A DNA stretch of 64,000 bases from positions 209,097-273,096 of the forward strand of contig VGUJ01000001.1 of the NCBI GenBank assembly GCA_016874235.1, in the 5' to 3' direction. Both the position numbers and the translations under genes were made by a program. The notes under the pieces were generated by a model that saw nothing but the letters and a program-made list of their open reading frames with translations, was not told the origin of the DNA and searched no databases. Below, piece after piece: positions 32,285 through 41,561 of the stretch (position 1 is the first letter of the stretch; each line of letters begins with the position of its first letter). The stretch is from Gammaproteobacteria bacterium (lineage in GTDB: Bacteria; Pseudomonadota; Gammaproteobacteria; Steroidobacterales; Steroidobacteraceae).

Positions 32285-34506
32285 GCAATCGTCGCACTCG
32301 TATCGTGATCGCGATTTGGATCGCGGTCGTCGTTGGTGCGCTCTTCGCGCTCTTCTTGTCTGCGCAGAACTCTGAGCAATTTGGTCGACTGCAGCCCTGG
32401 ATCTTGCTCGCGAGTGCAGCGGCTGTTGTCGTGATCATTGGACTGCTTGCGCGAAAAATTTATCAGCTCGTCTCGGCCTATCGCAGCGGCGTGCCGGGTT
32501 CTCGACTGACCTCCCGAACCGTACTCGTGTTCAGCGCCTTAGTGGCGCTCCCCTTGCTGACGGTCTATATATTCTCGCTCGAGTTTTTGAATCGTGGCAT
32601 CGACAGTTGGTTTCGCGTGGAAATCAAGCAAGGTCTCAACGACGCCGTGGTGCTGTCGCGATCAGCGCTCGATCTTCGCATGCGTGAATATGGTGGACGG
32701 ACCGAGCGTTTTGCCGCATCGCTGTCCAATCAGAGCGCGGGGGGCGCGCTCTTTGCATTGGACGAAGAGCTTCGAAGCTCTGGAGCCAGCGAGATCGTAC
32801 TCTATGGCGAATACGAAAGAATCGTCGGCGCTGCGAGTCAGGAGGTTGCGGACGCGTTGCCCGATCGCCCGCCTGCCGACCTTGTTCGTGCCGTCTCGAG
32901 TGGATCAACTTATCTGAGTCTTGAGCCCGTCGGCGATTCCCGCTACCTGATCCGTACTGCTGCGCCGATTCCAGGCACGCCGTTCTCGCGAGGCGATGCG
33001 CGGTTCGTCGTCGTGGTCTACGAACTTCCTAGGCAGTTCGCCGAGCTGACCGATACGGTTCAGCGCTCCTATTCGCAGTATGGCGATCTCGCGGCGTTAC
33101 GCGAACCATTGAAATACAGCTTCAGGCTCACGCTGACGATGGTGCTGCTCGTTACTTTGCTCGGAGCCATCTACGGCGCTATTTACTCAGCAGAGATTTT
33201 GTTCAAACCCGTACAGGATCTCATGGCAGGTACACGTGCGGTCGCCAAGGGTGATTTCGGCATGCGTGTGCCGCTGACGTCTCATGACGAGATGGGTTTT
33301 CTCGTGCAATCGTTCAACGATATGACCAAGAGGCTGCGACGCGCACGAGAGGAAACAGAAAGTAGTCGTGCAGCGGTTGAGCGTGAACGCGAGCGGCTCG
33401 CGATTATTTTAGCTCGTCTTTCGGCGGGAGTGATCACGGTCGATCGTAATCTACTCGTTCAGCGAGTCAACGAATCAGCCGGAAGCATTTTGGGCGTCGA
33501 TCTCAGCTCGACGGTGGGCCGTGTGCTTGGCCTGGGCGCTAACGCCGAGACGGGTCTGCTATCGGCCTTTGTTGTGGAATTACGATCGAGATTCGCGACG
33601 GGGCGCGATGAATGGCGCGAACAAATCGAGTTGCAGTCCGCCTCGAGTAAAGCCGGTTCACGGGTGCTCGTCTGTGCCTGTGTTCCGCTGCCTAAAGAAG
33701 AAAGTGGAGCAGAGCAGTTCGTCATCGTCTTTGACGATGTGACCCATTTGTTACAGGCGCAACGCGATGCGGCATGGGGCGAGGTGGCGCGTCGCTTGGC
33801 TCACGAGATCAAAAATCCGCTCACCCCAATACAGCTCTCCGCGGAAAGATTGCGCCGGAAGTTGTTACCGGCTTTATCGGGGTCCGATGCGGATATGGTC
33901 GAGCGCTCGACTCACACCATCGTTCAGCAAGTCGAGTCGATGAAGCAGATGGTGAACGACTTTAGCGAGTACGCCCGGGCGCCAGCAATGCAAGTTGCGA
34001 TTTTCGACCTCAATCGTCTCGTGACCGAGGTGACGGATCTTTATCGATCGCAGGATGCGGCGATCGAGATGGTGACTCATCTTGGGGAGACGCTTTCGGA
34101 GATCGAGGCGGATCGATCCCGTATCAGGCAGGTCCTCAACAACCTCTTGGCGAACGCATTCGAAGCGCTAGAAGGGGTTCGACCGGCGGTGATCGAGATC
34201 CGGACGTCGGCAATCACGCTGGAGGGGCATACGTTCATCGAATTGGCCGTCGCCGACAACGGACCCGGGTTCCAGTCCGACATGATCGGCCGGGTATTCG
34301 ATCCTTATGTCACCAGTAAGCCGCGCGGTACGGGTCTCGGCCTCGCCATCGTCAAAAAGATCGTTGAAGATCATCGTGGACGCATCGAGTTGGGGAATCG
34401 TCCCTCGGGCGGTGCTATGGTCCGTGTTATGTTCCCGGTATCGGAGCAAGAGAGGGCGATAGCCCCCGGCGCCGAACAGGGGGAGCGGAGGAGGGAGCGG
34501 GCATGA
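32266..34506 (+). CDS. NtrY-like membrane sensor histidine kinase
   Basis: 746 residues from the ATG at 32266 (a GTG at 32257 is the alternative). Transmembrane helices lie near 12-35, 45-65, 85-105 and 285-310. A periplasmic region, a HAMP domain (about 315-365), a PAS-like domain and a HisKA domain with His513 in RRLAHEIKNPLTP follow. The HATPase domain has N (NNLLANAFEAL), G1 (ADNGPGFQ) and G2 (GTGLGLAIV) boxes. It should phosphorylate the regulator encoded next. The signal sensed is unknown; NtrY relatives are tied to nitrogen, redox or envelope state. Confidence 0.88.
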   Translation: MVAAALSNRRTRIVIAIWIAVVVGALFALFLSAQNSEQFGRLQPWILLASAAAVVVIIGLLARKIYQLVSAYRSGVPGSRLTSRTVLVFSALVALPLLTVYIFSLEFLNRGIDSWFRVEIKQGLNDAVVLSRSALDLRMREYGGRTERFAASLSNQSAGGALFALDEELRSSGASEIVLYGEYERIVGAASQEVADALPDRPPADLVRAVSSGSTYLSLEPVGDSRYLIRTAAPIPGTPFSRGDARFVVVVYELPRQFAELTDTVQRSYSQYGDLAALREPLKYSFRLTLTMVLLVTLLGAIYGAIYSAEILFKPVQDLMAGTRAVAKGDFGMRVPLTSHDEMGFLVQSFNDMTKRLRRAREETESSRAAVERERERLAIILARLSAGVITVDRNLLVQRVNESAGSILGVDLSSTVGRVLGLGANAETGLLSAFVVELRSRFATGRDEWREQIELQSASSKAGSRVLVCACVPLPKEESGAEQFVIVFDDVTHLLQAQRDAAWGEVARRLAHEIKNPLTPIQLSAERLRRKLLPALSGSDADMVERSTHTIVQQVESMKQMVNDFSEYARAPAMQVAIFDLNRLVTEVTDLYRSQDAAIEMVTHLGETLSEIEADRSRIRQVLNNLLANAFEALEGVRPAVIEIRTSAITLEGHTFIELAVADNGPGFQSDMIGRVFDPYVTSKPRGTGLGLAIVKKIVEDHRGRIELGNRPSGGAMVRVMFPVSEQERAIAPGAEQGERRRERA

Positions 34507-35852
34507 GTGCAGCACGCATTCTTGTAGTGGATGATGAGGCGGATATCCGCGGTCTCGTCAAAGAAATTTTGAGCGAAGAAGGGTATGAGGTGGACGTCGC
34601 GGCGAACGGGGCCGAGGCCCGCGCGCTGCGTCAACGTCATCAACCCGATCTCGTGCTGCTCGATATCTGGATGCCCGATGTCGATGGCATCACCTTGCTT
34701 CGCGAATGGTCCTCGACCACGGCCAATTCATGCGCCGTCGTGATGATGTCTGGACACGGTACGGTCGATACTGCCGTTGAGGCGACCCGACTCGGCGCGA
34801 TGGACTTCGTCGAAAAGCCGTTGTCACTCGCCAAGTTGTTGCGAACCGTCGAGAAGGCGCTCGAGGGAGCGCGAGCGCGCAAAACGTCAGCCAAGACCAA
34901 GTCGAGCGCGATTGCCACCCCAGTCGGAAAGAGTCGTCAGGTTCAGCAGTTGCGAAACGAGCTGCTTCGACACGCCACTAGTGACGCCTCGCTGATGTTG
35001 ATCGGCGAATTTGGCTCCGGCCGAGAGGCTTTTGCGCGGTTTGTACACGATCATGGTTCGCGCGCGGCCAAGCCGTTTGTGGCAATCGTCTCGAGTGCAC
35101 TCCGTGAGCTCGATGCTGAGACGGCCCTGTTCGGACAAGGGGATCGGGGCGGCATGATCGAGGAGGTGAGCGACGGTACGTTGTTCATTAATGAGATCGG
35201 CGATCTTCCGCCGGCGGCACAGCGCGCGTTGCTCGGGCTGCTCGAGACCCGCAGCTATTCGCGCCTTGGCGATTCGAAATCCCGACCTTTCCACGCACGC
35301 ATCATCTGCTCAGCGCAACCGGATATCGAGCAAGGAGTCTTGCGCCATGACTTGCTGTCGCATCTGAGTGCTGCTCTCACGCGAGTACCTCCGCTCAGGG
35401 AGTATGCGGAGGATGTCCCTGATCTTCTGCGACACCATGTTGATCGGGTGGTCGACGGCGAGGGCCTCACATTCCGTCGCTTCAGCATCGCCGCACAAAA
35501 TCGCCTGCGTAACTACCCGTGGCCGGGGAACGTCCAAGAGTTGCGTACCATGGTCCGTCGTTTGTTACTCCAAGGCGGGGGCGAGGAAGTCTCGCTCGAA
35601 GAGATTGAGCGCGAGCTTTCGCAGGCCGCGCCTCCCGCCGAGACGTTGGTAAAACAAGATCTTTTGGCCCTGGGTTTGCGCGAAGCGAGAGAACATTTTG
35701 AGCGCGCCTATCTGCAGCAGCAGCTTCTGCTGTGCCACGGGAAAGTAGGTCAGTTGGCCAAACGAGTTGGCATGGAGCGAACGCACCTTTATCGCAAGCT
35801 GCGCGCGCTGGGTGTCGATTTCCGAAGCGTGTCGGACGACGTCGAAGCTTAA
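34503..35852 (+). CDS. NtrX-like response regulator with degenerate AAA+ domain
   Basis: 449 residues. The receiver domain is complete (Asp54 phospho-acceptor in LLDIWMPD, Lys105 in VEKPL). The central NtrC-type AAA+ domain is altered: Walker A reads GEFGSGRE (168-175) with Arg174 in place of the lysine, and Walker B is LFINEIGDL with Asn230 for the first Asp. The GAFTGA loop that contacts sigma-54 is missing, since the text goes from ALFG to GTLF in about 18 residues. A Fis-type helix-turn-helix closes the protein (GKVGQLAKRVGMERTHLYRKL). It should bind DNA under NtrY control but probably not activate sigma-54. It overlaps the kinase gene by four bases. Confidence 0.88.
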   Translation: MSAARILVVDDEADIRGLVKEILSEEGYEVDVAANGAEARALRQRHQPDLVLLDIWMPDVDGITLLREWSSTTANSCAVVMMSGHGTVDTAVEATRLGAMDFVEKPLSLAKLLRTVEKALEGARARKTSAKTKSSAIATPVGKSRQVQQLRNELLRHATSDASLMLIGEFGSGREAFARFVHDHGSRAAKPFVAIVSSALRELDAETALFGQGDRGGMIEEVSDGTLFINEIGDLPPAAQRALLGLLETRSYSRLGDSKSRPFHARIICSAQPDIEQGVLRHDLLSHLSAALTRVPPLREYAEDVPDLLRHHVDRVVDGEGLTFRRFSIAAQNRLRNYPWPGNVQELRTMVRRLLLQGGGEEVSLEEIERELSQAAPPAETLVKQDLLALGLREAREHFERAYLQQQLLLCHGKVGQLAKRVGMERTHLYRKLRALGVDFRSVSDDVEA

Positions 35853-36427
35853 TCGCCGACGCGAATCACGACGGCGTCGATCTCGGCGCGCTGGAGCGCA
35901 GCACGAGTTCGATTGAGATCATTGAGATTACTGACCGGTCCGATTCGAACTCGGTGTAACACTTCATTTTCGATGGCGATGCGCTGGACGGCCGATTGCA
36001 CGCCGAGGCGCAGTAACTTGGCCTGCAGGCGCTCTGCCTCCTCGAGATTTTTGAACATCCCGAGCTGAAGAACGTAGACCCCTGGCCTTTCGATCGGCGT
36101 ATTGGGAATCGCCGCGACGGGTGCTTTGGGATCCGTCTCTGGGACGATGACCTCGCTTTTCGGCAGCATTCCGTAAAAATCGTACTCACGCTCAGGTTCT
36201 GCCGCCGTCACCGAGGCCGGGTCTCGCCGGGCGGGCCGCGGCGTCGGCTGATTTTCGTCGATCGAGTTTCGAGCGTCTTTGACAGCCTGCTGCTGCCAAA
36301 AAAAGACCCCCACCGCCACGGCAAGTCCCGCAGCGAGCCCTGCAAAGAATTCACGCGAAAAACTAAACTCGGTGCCGCTACGACGGCCTGTGCGCTTGAA
36401 GTCTCGGCCGATGGGTGTTTTGGTCAC
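35849..36427 (-). CDS. SPOR-domain cell-division protein (FtsN-like)
   Basis: 192 residues. A short basic cytoplasmic tail is followed by one transmembrane helix (about 26-44, FFAGLAAGLAVAVGVFFW). A FtsN-like motif YDFYGMLPKSEVIVP, a proline-rich linker and a C-terminal SPOR domain (about 114-190, YVLQLGMFKNLEEAERLQ) follow. SPOR domains bind denuded peptidoglycan at the division site. It sits after priA and argS, the pseudomonad arrangement. The start overlaps argS by four bases. The stop shares TTAA with the convergent ntrX-like gene. Confidence 0.85.
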   Translation of the reverse strand: MTKTPIGRDFKRTGRRSGTEFSFSREFFAGLAAGLAVAVGVFFWQQQAVKDARNSIDENQPTPRPARRDPASVTAAEPEREYDFYGMLPKSEVIVPETDPKAPVAAIPNTPIERPGVYVLQLGMFKNLEEAERLQAKLLRLGVQSAVQRIAIENEVLHRVRIGPVSNLNDLNRTRAALQRAEIDAVVIRVGD

Positions 36428-38196
36428 ATCGACTCCGGAGCCGAGACACCGAGTACCTCGAGGCCATTTCGAAGGACCTGTTGCACGGCGAGTAACGCAT
36501 AGACCCGGGCACTACGAATCTCTGTCTCGGGGACGAGTACGCGTTCGGCGTTGTAGAAGGCGTGCAAGGTCGTCGCGAGTTCGCGCAAGTAGTGTACGAG
36601 CGCATGGGGTGCGCGCTGCGTAGCCGACTGTCGGATGACCTCAGGGTAGCGCGATACGCACGAGAGCATGGCTTCGGCCTGCGGTCCCGCGAGCAGGGAG
36701 GCGCCTCGATCTAAGACGATTTGGCGCGCGTTCTCTGCATCGTACTCCATGCCTCGGACCGCAAGCTCTTTCATGACGCTCGCGACGCGAGCATGTGCGT
36801 ACTGCACGTAAAAAACAGGATTCTCGTTGCTCTTCGATTTTGCAAGATCGAGGTCGAAGTCGAGCGACTGATCGTTGCTACGCATCAGATAAAAGATTCG
36901 GCAGGCGTCGTTACCCACTTCTTCGCGCAGTTGGCGAAGCGTGACGAAATTAGCCTCACGCTTACCCATCGACATCTTGACGCCATTTCTGAACAGCGCG
37001 ACCAGTTGGATCAACGGTGCTTCGAGGCAATCGCCAGAATGACCGAAGGCCTGCAGCCCACCGCGTACTCGGGTGACGTAACCGTGATGATCAGCGCCGA
37101 GGACGTCGATGAGCAAGTCGAACCCCCGTTCGCGCTTGTCGAGGTGATAGGCGATGTCTGAAGCAAAATAAGTTTTGACGCCGTTCTCGCGTACGACGAC
37201 GCGATCTTCATCGTCGCCGAACTGCGTGGCTTTGAACCATTCAGCACCGTCTTTGACGTAAAGCAAATCTTTGGCACGCAGTCTTTCAAGCGCACGGTCG
37301 ACAGCGCCGCCTTGAGTGAACGCGCGCTCGGAAATCCAGTTATCGTAGTGAACCCCGTATCCGTCGAGATCATCGCGAATCTCGGCCAGCATCGCGGCGA
37401 TGCTCGATTCCAACACGCGCTCCCACGCAGGCTCCCCAATCAGCGTGCGACATCGTGCGATCAGCGCATCGATATGCTTTTCTTTGTCGCCCTCTGGAGC
37501 GTCGGCGGGCAGCCCCTCGAACACCGTTGTCACAGGGTGTCGTAGGGCGTTGCCCTCGCGTTGGTGCAAGGCGTGTGCGACGGGCCGGATGTAGTCACCT
37601 CGATACCCGTTTTCCGGAAACTTCAAAACCTCCCCGCAGGCCTCGAGGTAACGAACCCAGACGGACACCGCGAGAATTTCTGTCTGGCGACCCGCGTCGT
37701 TGATGTAGTACTCGCGAGTGACGACATCGCCTGCTGCGGCGAGCACATTTCCCAAGGCATCCCCAAAGGCCGCTTGACGGCCGTGACCGACGTGCATGGG
37801 TCCGGTGGGATTGGCGGAGACGAACTCGAGCAACACCTTTCGGGGATGCTCGGGGCGGTGGCGCCCGTAGGCCTCGCCCTGTTCGTGGATGCGCACGAGC
37901 TCGCGCGCGTAGAGATCTTTGGCGAGGAAGAAATTGATGAATCCGGCGCCGGCAACTTCCACGCGTTCGACGATGGGCGATGCGGGCAGTGCGGCGATGA
38001 TGGCCTCGGCGATCGCTCGAGGCGGTTTGCCCGCAGCTTTTGCCAGGCGCATGGCGATGTTCGAGGCGAAGTCGCCGTGCGCGGAATCACGCGCTCGATC
38101 GAGCACGATCAGTTGCGGATCGACGGGGCCTGAGCGCAGTGAGCCCTCGAGCGATTGCAGCGCGCGCTGCAGCAGGATGTGCAGGTCTTCTTTCAC
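36424..38196 (-). CDS. argS: Arginyl-tRNA synthetase
   Basis: 590 residues, class I. The N-terminal Arg-tRNA D-loop domain is followed by the HIGH-type motif in NPTGPMHVGHGRQAAFGDAL and the KMSK-like KMSMGKR. The anticodon-binding domain ends with LRNGLEVLGVSAPESM, the normal ArgS end. It charges tRNA-Arg. It starts 18 bases after priA and overlaps the FtsN-like gene by four. Length matches the E. coli enzyme (577). Confidence 0.96.
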   Translation of the reverse strand: MKEDLHILLQRALQSLEGSLRSGPVDPQLIVLDRARDSAHGDFASNIAMRLAKAAGKPPRAIAEAIIAALPASPIVERVEVAGAGFINFFLAKDLYARELVRIHEQGEAYGRHRPEHPRKVLLEFVSANPTGPMHVGHGRQAAFGDALGNVLAAAGDVVTREYYINDAGRQTEILAVSVWVRYLEACGEVLKFPENGYRGDYIRPVAHALHQREGNALRHPVTTVFEGLPADAPEGDKEKHIDALIARCRTLIGEPAWERVLESSIAAMLAEIRDDLDGYGVHYDNWISERAFTQGGAVDRALERLRAKDLLYVKDGAEWFKATQFGDDEDRVVVRENGVKTYFASDIAYHLDKRERGFDLLIDVLGADHHGYVTRVRGGLQAFGHSGDCLEAPLIQLVALFRNGVKMSMGKREANFVTLRQLREEVGNDACRIFYLMRSNDQSLDFDLDLAKSKSNENPVFYVQYAHARVASVMKELAVRGMEYDAENARQIVLDRGASLLAGPQAEAMLSCVSRYPEVIRQSATQRAPHALVHYLRELATTLHAFYNAERVLVPETEIRSARVYALLAVQQVLRNGLEVLGVSAPESM

Positions 38197-38214
38197 GGGC
38201 GCGATTCTACCGGG

Positions 38215-40464
38215 TCAGAACAGTTCGAGCGGGTCGACATCGAGGGCCCATCGAACTCTCCGAGCTTCGGGTAGAGCCTCGACGGCGGGCAGCCACTGAT
38301 CGAGCAGGCGATGCAGCGCACCTCGATCGGCGCTTTCCAGAAGCAACTGCGCATGATGGCGGTCAGCCCGACGGGCCATGGCGGCCGGCGCCGGCCCGAG
38401 CAGTCGAACGGCCCCGGTGTTGAGCATCCGGGTTGCGCGACGCGCGGCTTCGAGGAAACGGATGGCCGTCTCCGCTTCGGTGGCGGATGCGCGCAACGCT
38501 GCAAGCCGCGAGAACGGTGGCCAGGCGGCACTGCGCCGCTCCTCGAGCGCCGCGGAAGCGAAGGCTTCGTAGCCGCCCGTGAGCAGACCCGAGAGCAAAG
38601 GGTGTTCGGGATACTCCGTTTGGATCAGCACTTCGCCGGGACGATTGGCCCGACCCGCGCGTCCAGCCACCTGGACGATGGTCTGCGCCAGGCGCTCGGC
38701 GGCACGAAAGTCCGTGCTGAACAGGCCTTGGTCTGCGTTGAGTACGACGACGAGGGTAAGTGAGGGGAAGTCGTGTCCCTTCGCCACCATCTGAGTCCCC
38801 ACCAAAATGCGCGCCTCGCCGCCGGACATTCGAGTCACCACCGCTTCGAGTTCGTCGCTGCGACGGACGACATCGCGATCGAGTCGGGCGATCCCGATGC
38901 CGGGAAAGGCTTCGACGAGACTTTCCTCGACGCGCTCCGTGCCTTGCCCGACGGTTTTTACGGCATAGCCGCATTGAGGGCATTGGCGCGGTAAGTCGCG
39001 GTCGGCGCCACAGTGATGACACCGCAGTCGTGCTGCCTGACGGTACACCGTCATGCGCGCATCACAGGACTGGCAGGGCGCCACCCAGCCGCAAGCCGTA
39101 CAGGCGAGCGTGGGCGCATAGCCGCGTCGATTGATGTACACGAGTACCTGACCGTCGGCGGCGAGATGACGTTGGATGGCGGATACGGCCGTGGTCGACA
39201 GCCCTGCGTGCACATGCTCCTGGCGTAAATCGACGAGACGCAGCGTTGGGGGTGATGCTGACGCGGCCCGATCGGGGAGCGACAGACGGGTGAGCCTTCC
39301 TGACGCCGCGTTATGAAGCGATTCGAGCGAGGGCGTCGCCGATCCGAGCACGATCGGAATATCAAGAAAGTGAGCACGCACCATCGCCAGATCGCGCGCC
39401 GAATAACGGAATCCTCCTTCCTGCTGCTTGAAGGACGAATCGTGTTCTTCATCGACGATGATGATTCCGAGCGACGGGATGGGGGCGAAGACTGCTGAGC
39501 GTGTACCGATCACGAGTTGCGCGTGACCACTGTGCGCGGCACGCCACGCGGCGAGTCGCTCTGAATCCGTCAGTCCTGAGTGCAGGACGGCCAGAGGCGC
39601 TTGAGGAAATCGTCGAGCAAATCGACCGACCAGTTGGGGCGTGAGACCAATTTCGGGCACTAGCACGAGTACGCGACGACCCGCTTGCAACTGCTGTTCG
39701 GCGAGCCGTAGGTATACCTCGGTTTTGCCGCTGCCCGTTACGCCGTGCAGAAGCCACGCGTGATACTGAGTCACGCCTGCAGATTGCACGGCTTCGAGTA
39801 CCTGGCGCTGTTGCGCGGAGAGTTCGGGCCGGAGGTCTGTCGAGGTCGAATCGCTCGTCGGGAGTCGCTCGCGAGGCTCAAAGAAAGTTTCGCGTGAGGA
39901 AGAGGTCAGCCACTCGCGCTTGGCGAGAGCCTTTGCCGCCTCTCGCCAGCTAGGCAGTCGCTCATTGAGGGCGTCGACATCGAGACCCCGAGCGCCCGCC
40001 GCGACGAGGCACTCGAGGAGCTCCCGCTGTTTCGGTGCACGCTTGGGTTCGCCCGTCGCAAGGGCTGCGATTCCCGCTTCAGTCGCCGACCAATAGTCGA
40101 TCTGTGAGACGAGCGAGGCACCGTCGCGCAAGAGTTTAGGCAAGGCGGCGGCGATCACCTCGCCAATCGGATGGTGGTAGTACTCCGTCGCCCACCGAAG
40201 CAACTTCAAAAGAGGGGCGTCGAACGTGGGTGCTGGGTCGAGTATTTTCGAGATCGACTTGAGTTTGGATTCGTCGACGTCCGACTCGGACTCGAGGGAG
40301 ATCACAACACCGACGAGTTGACGTCGCCCAAAGGGCACAGAGACGCGACTTCCGAGGGTTGGCGCCGGCACCTCAGCCTCGATGCGATAGTCGAAGGTTC
40401 GTCTCAGCGGCGTATCGAGAGCCACTCGACAAATCGACGCTTTCGGCGTCTGAAGTTTGTCCAC
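38215..40464 (-). CDS. priA: Primosomal protein N' (replication restart helicase PriA)
   Basis: 749 residues from the GTG at 40464; an in-frame TTG at 40503 would add 13. The 3'-DNA-binding domain begins with CRVALDTPLRRTFDYR. Helicase motifs include GVTGSGKTEVYL (Walker A) and DEEHDSSFKQQ (motif II). Zinc-binding cysteines lie in CTACGWVAPCQSCD and CHHCGADRDLPRQCPQCG. PriA reloads the replisome at stalled forks. Neither start has a clear ribosome site. Three DnaA-box-like sequences overlap the start region. Downstream are argS and the SPOR gene. Confidence 0.95.
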   Translation of the reverse strand: MDKLQTPKASICRVALDTPLRRTFDYRIEAEVPAPTLGSRVSVPFGRRQLVGVVISLESESDVDESKLKSISKILDPAPTFDAPLLKLLRWATEYYHHPIGEVIAAALPKLLRDGASLVSQIDYWSATEAGIAALATGEPKRAPKQRELLECLVAAGARGLDVDALNERLPSWREAAKALAKREWLTSSSRETFFEPRERLPTSDSTSTDLRPELSAQQRQVLEAVQSAGVTQYHAWLLHGVTGSGKTEVYLRLAEQQLQAGRRVLVLVPEIGLTPQLVGRFARRFPQAPLAVLHSGLTDSERLAAWRAAHSGHAQLVIGTRSAVFAPIPSLGIIIVDEEHDSSFKQQEGGFRYSARDLAMVRAHFLDIPIVLGSATPSLESLHNAASGRLTRLSLPDRAASASPPTLRLVDLRQEHVHAGLSTTAVSAIQRHLAADGQVLVYINRRGYAPTLACTACGWVAPCQSCDARMTVYRQAARLRCHHCGADRDLPRQCPQCGYAVKTVGQGTERVEESLVEAFPGIGIARLDRDVVRRSDELEAVVTRMSGGEARILVGTQMVAKGHDFPSLTLVVVLNADQGLFSTDFRAAERLAQTIVQVAGRAGRANRPGEVLIQTEYPEHPLLSGLLTGGYEAFASAALEERRSAAWPPFSRLAALRASATEAETAIRFLEAARRATRMLNTGAVRLLGPAPAAMARRADRHHAQLLLESADRGALHRLLDQWLPAVEALPEARRVRWALDVDPLELF

Positions 40465-40491
40465 AGAGGGTGTGGATAACGTTGTGGATAG
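40457..40491. promoter_or_regulatory. Cluster of three DnaA-box-like sites at the priA start
   Basis: TTATCCACA appears exactly on the minus strand at 40479-40471. A one-mismatch copy (CTATCCACA) lies at 40491-40483 on the same strand, and TTGTCCACA at 40457-40465 on the plus strand. They lie beside an AT-rich 170-base gap (40504-40673) that contains nothing else recognisable apart from presumed priA promoter sequence. Confidence 0.5.
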
Positions 40492-40673
40492 CGAGCTTTT
40501 CAAGCGAAAAATCGCCGCTTTTTCCGCGGATTTTCGTTGGCTTGGTTAAAGATTGACCAGATCAGAAAAAACTCATTTAAATCAATTAGTTAACTACGAG
40601 TGTATCCGTTATCAGACACTCTTATGACGCATTTGTGAAACCGTTTCTCCACGACCTCACGCAAGTCACTGAT

Positions 40674-41561
40674 TTATCGTGACCGGCTCCAGTTCGTCAG
40701 CGTCACGCCGGCGACGGCAACGAGACCGCCGACCCACATCGAGACGAGCAACGACTCTCCCAGCAGGAGTGTGCCGAACGATACGCCGAACACGGGGACG
40801 AGATTATTGAAGACGGCCGTGCGCGCAGCACCCAGGCGTTGCAGCCCCTCGGCGTACCACACGAAAGCCAACGCGGTCCCTCCCGCGCCAAGATAAACGA
40901 TCGACGCCCAAGCCGCGACGGAGACCTCTTTCGCGTGCCAGGCCTCCCACTCGAATGGCATCCCAACCGTGAGCATCAAGGCGCCCCAGAGTGTGGTGAC
41001 GGTCGTGATGGCGAGCGGTGATGCCGCCGCTTCTCCATCCAGGGCATAACGGCCAATAACCGTGTAGATCGCCCAGCAGCAGGCGCCGCCCAGCATGAGC
41101 CACTCGCCGCGTCCGACTCGTTGCAGCAAGAGCGAGGGATCGCCCTTGGAAAGCACGATCCAGACCCCGGTCAGCGCGAGAAGGATTCCCGCCCAGCGAT
41201 GACGCTGTAATCGCTCACCGAATACGAGCGCCATGGTGAGCGCAGTCAGAATGGGGTTGAGCGCGACGACGAGAGCCGTGCGTCCCGCCGGAATCAGTTC
41301 GAGCGCGCCGAGAAACAGCAGATTGTAGAAGACCAGACCGAAGAGGGCGAGAAGCGCCGTGAAGCCGAAATCACGGGGCCGCAGCCGAGGCAGCCGTCCT
41401 TCGACGGCGATCAGTAGAGGGGCGAGGATGGCGAAGGCCACCCAGAATCTCAGCGCAGAGACGGTGAAATGCGGGAGCTCGGGTGCTGCGATACGACCCG
41501 CGATGAAGGTACCGCCCCAAAGTGCGGCGACACCCGCGAGCCGAAAGTAGAGACTGTTCAC
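40674..41561 (-). CDS. EamA/DMT family exporter (first of two)
   Basis: 295 residues from the GTG at 41561, which forms a GTGA overlap with the next EamA gene; a much longer open frame upstream is a shadow of that gene. Ten hydrophobic segments in two EamA repeats are visible, the first starting FRLAGVAALWGGTFIAGR and the second near GGACCWAIYTVIGRYA. DMT exporters move amino acids or other small metabolites out across the inner membrane. It is last in an amidohydrolase-EamA-EamA operon, which hints at export of products or relatives of the amidohydrolase substrate. The substrate is unknown. Confidence 0.85.
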   Translation of the reverse strand: MNSLYFRLAGVAALWGGTFIAGRIAAPELPHFTVSALRFWVAFAILAPLLIAVEGRLPRLRPRDFGFTALLALFGLVFYNLLFLGALELIPAGRTALVVALNPILTALTMALVFGERLQRHRWAGILLALTGVWIVLSKGDPSLLLQRVGRGEWLMLGGACCWAIYTVIGRYALDGEAAASPLAITTVTTLWGALMLTVGMPFEWEAWHAKEVSVAAWASIVYLGAGGTALAFVWYAEGLQRLGAARTAVFNNLVPVFGVSFGTLLLGESLLVSMWVGGLVAVAGVTLTNWSRSR

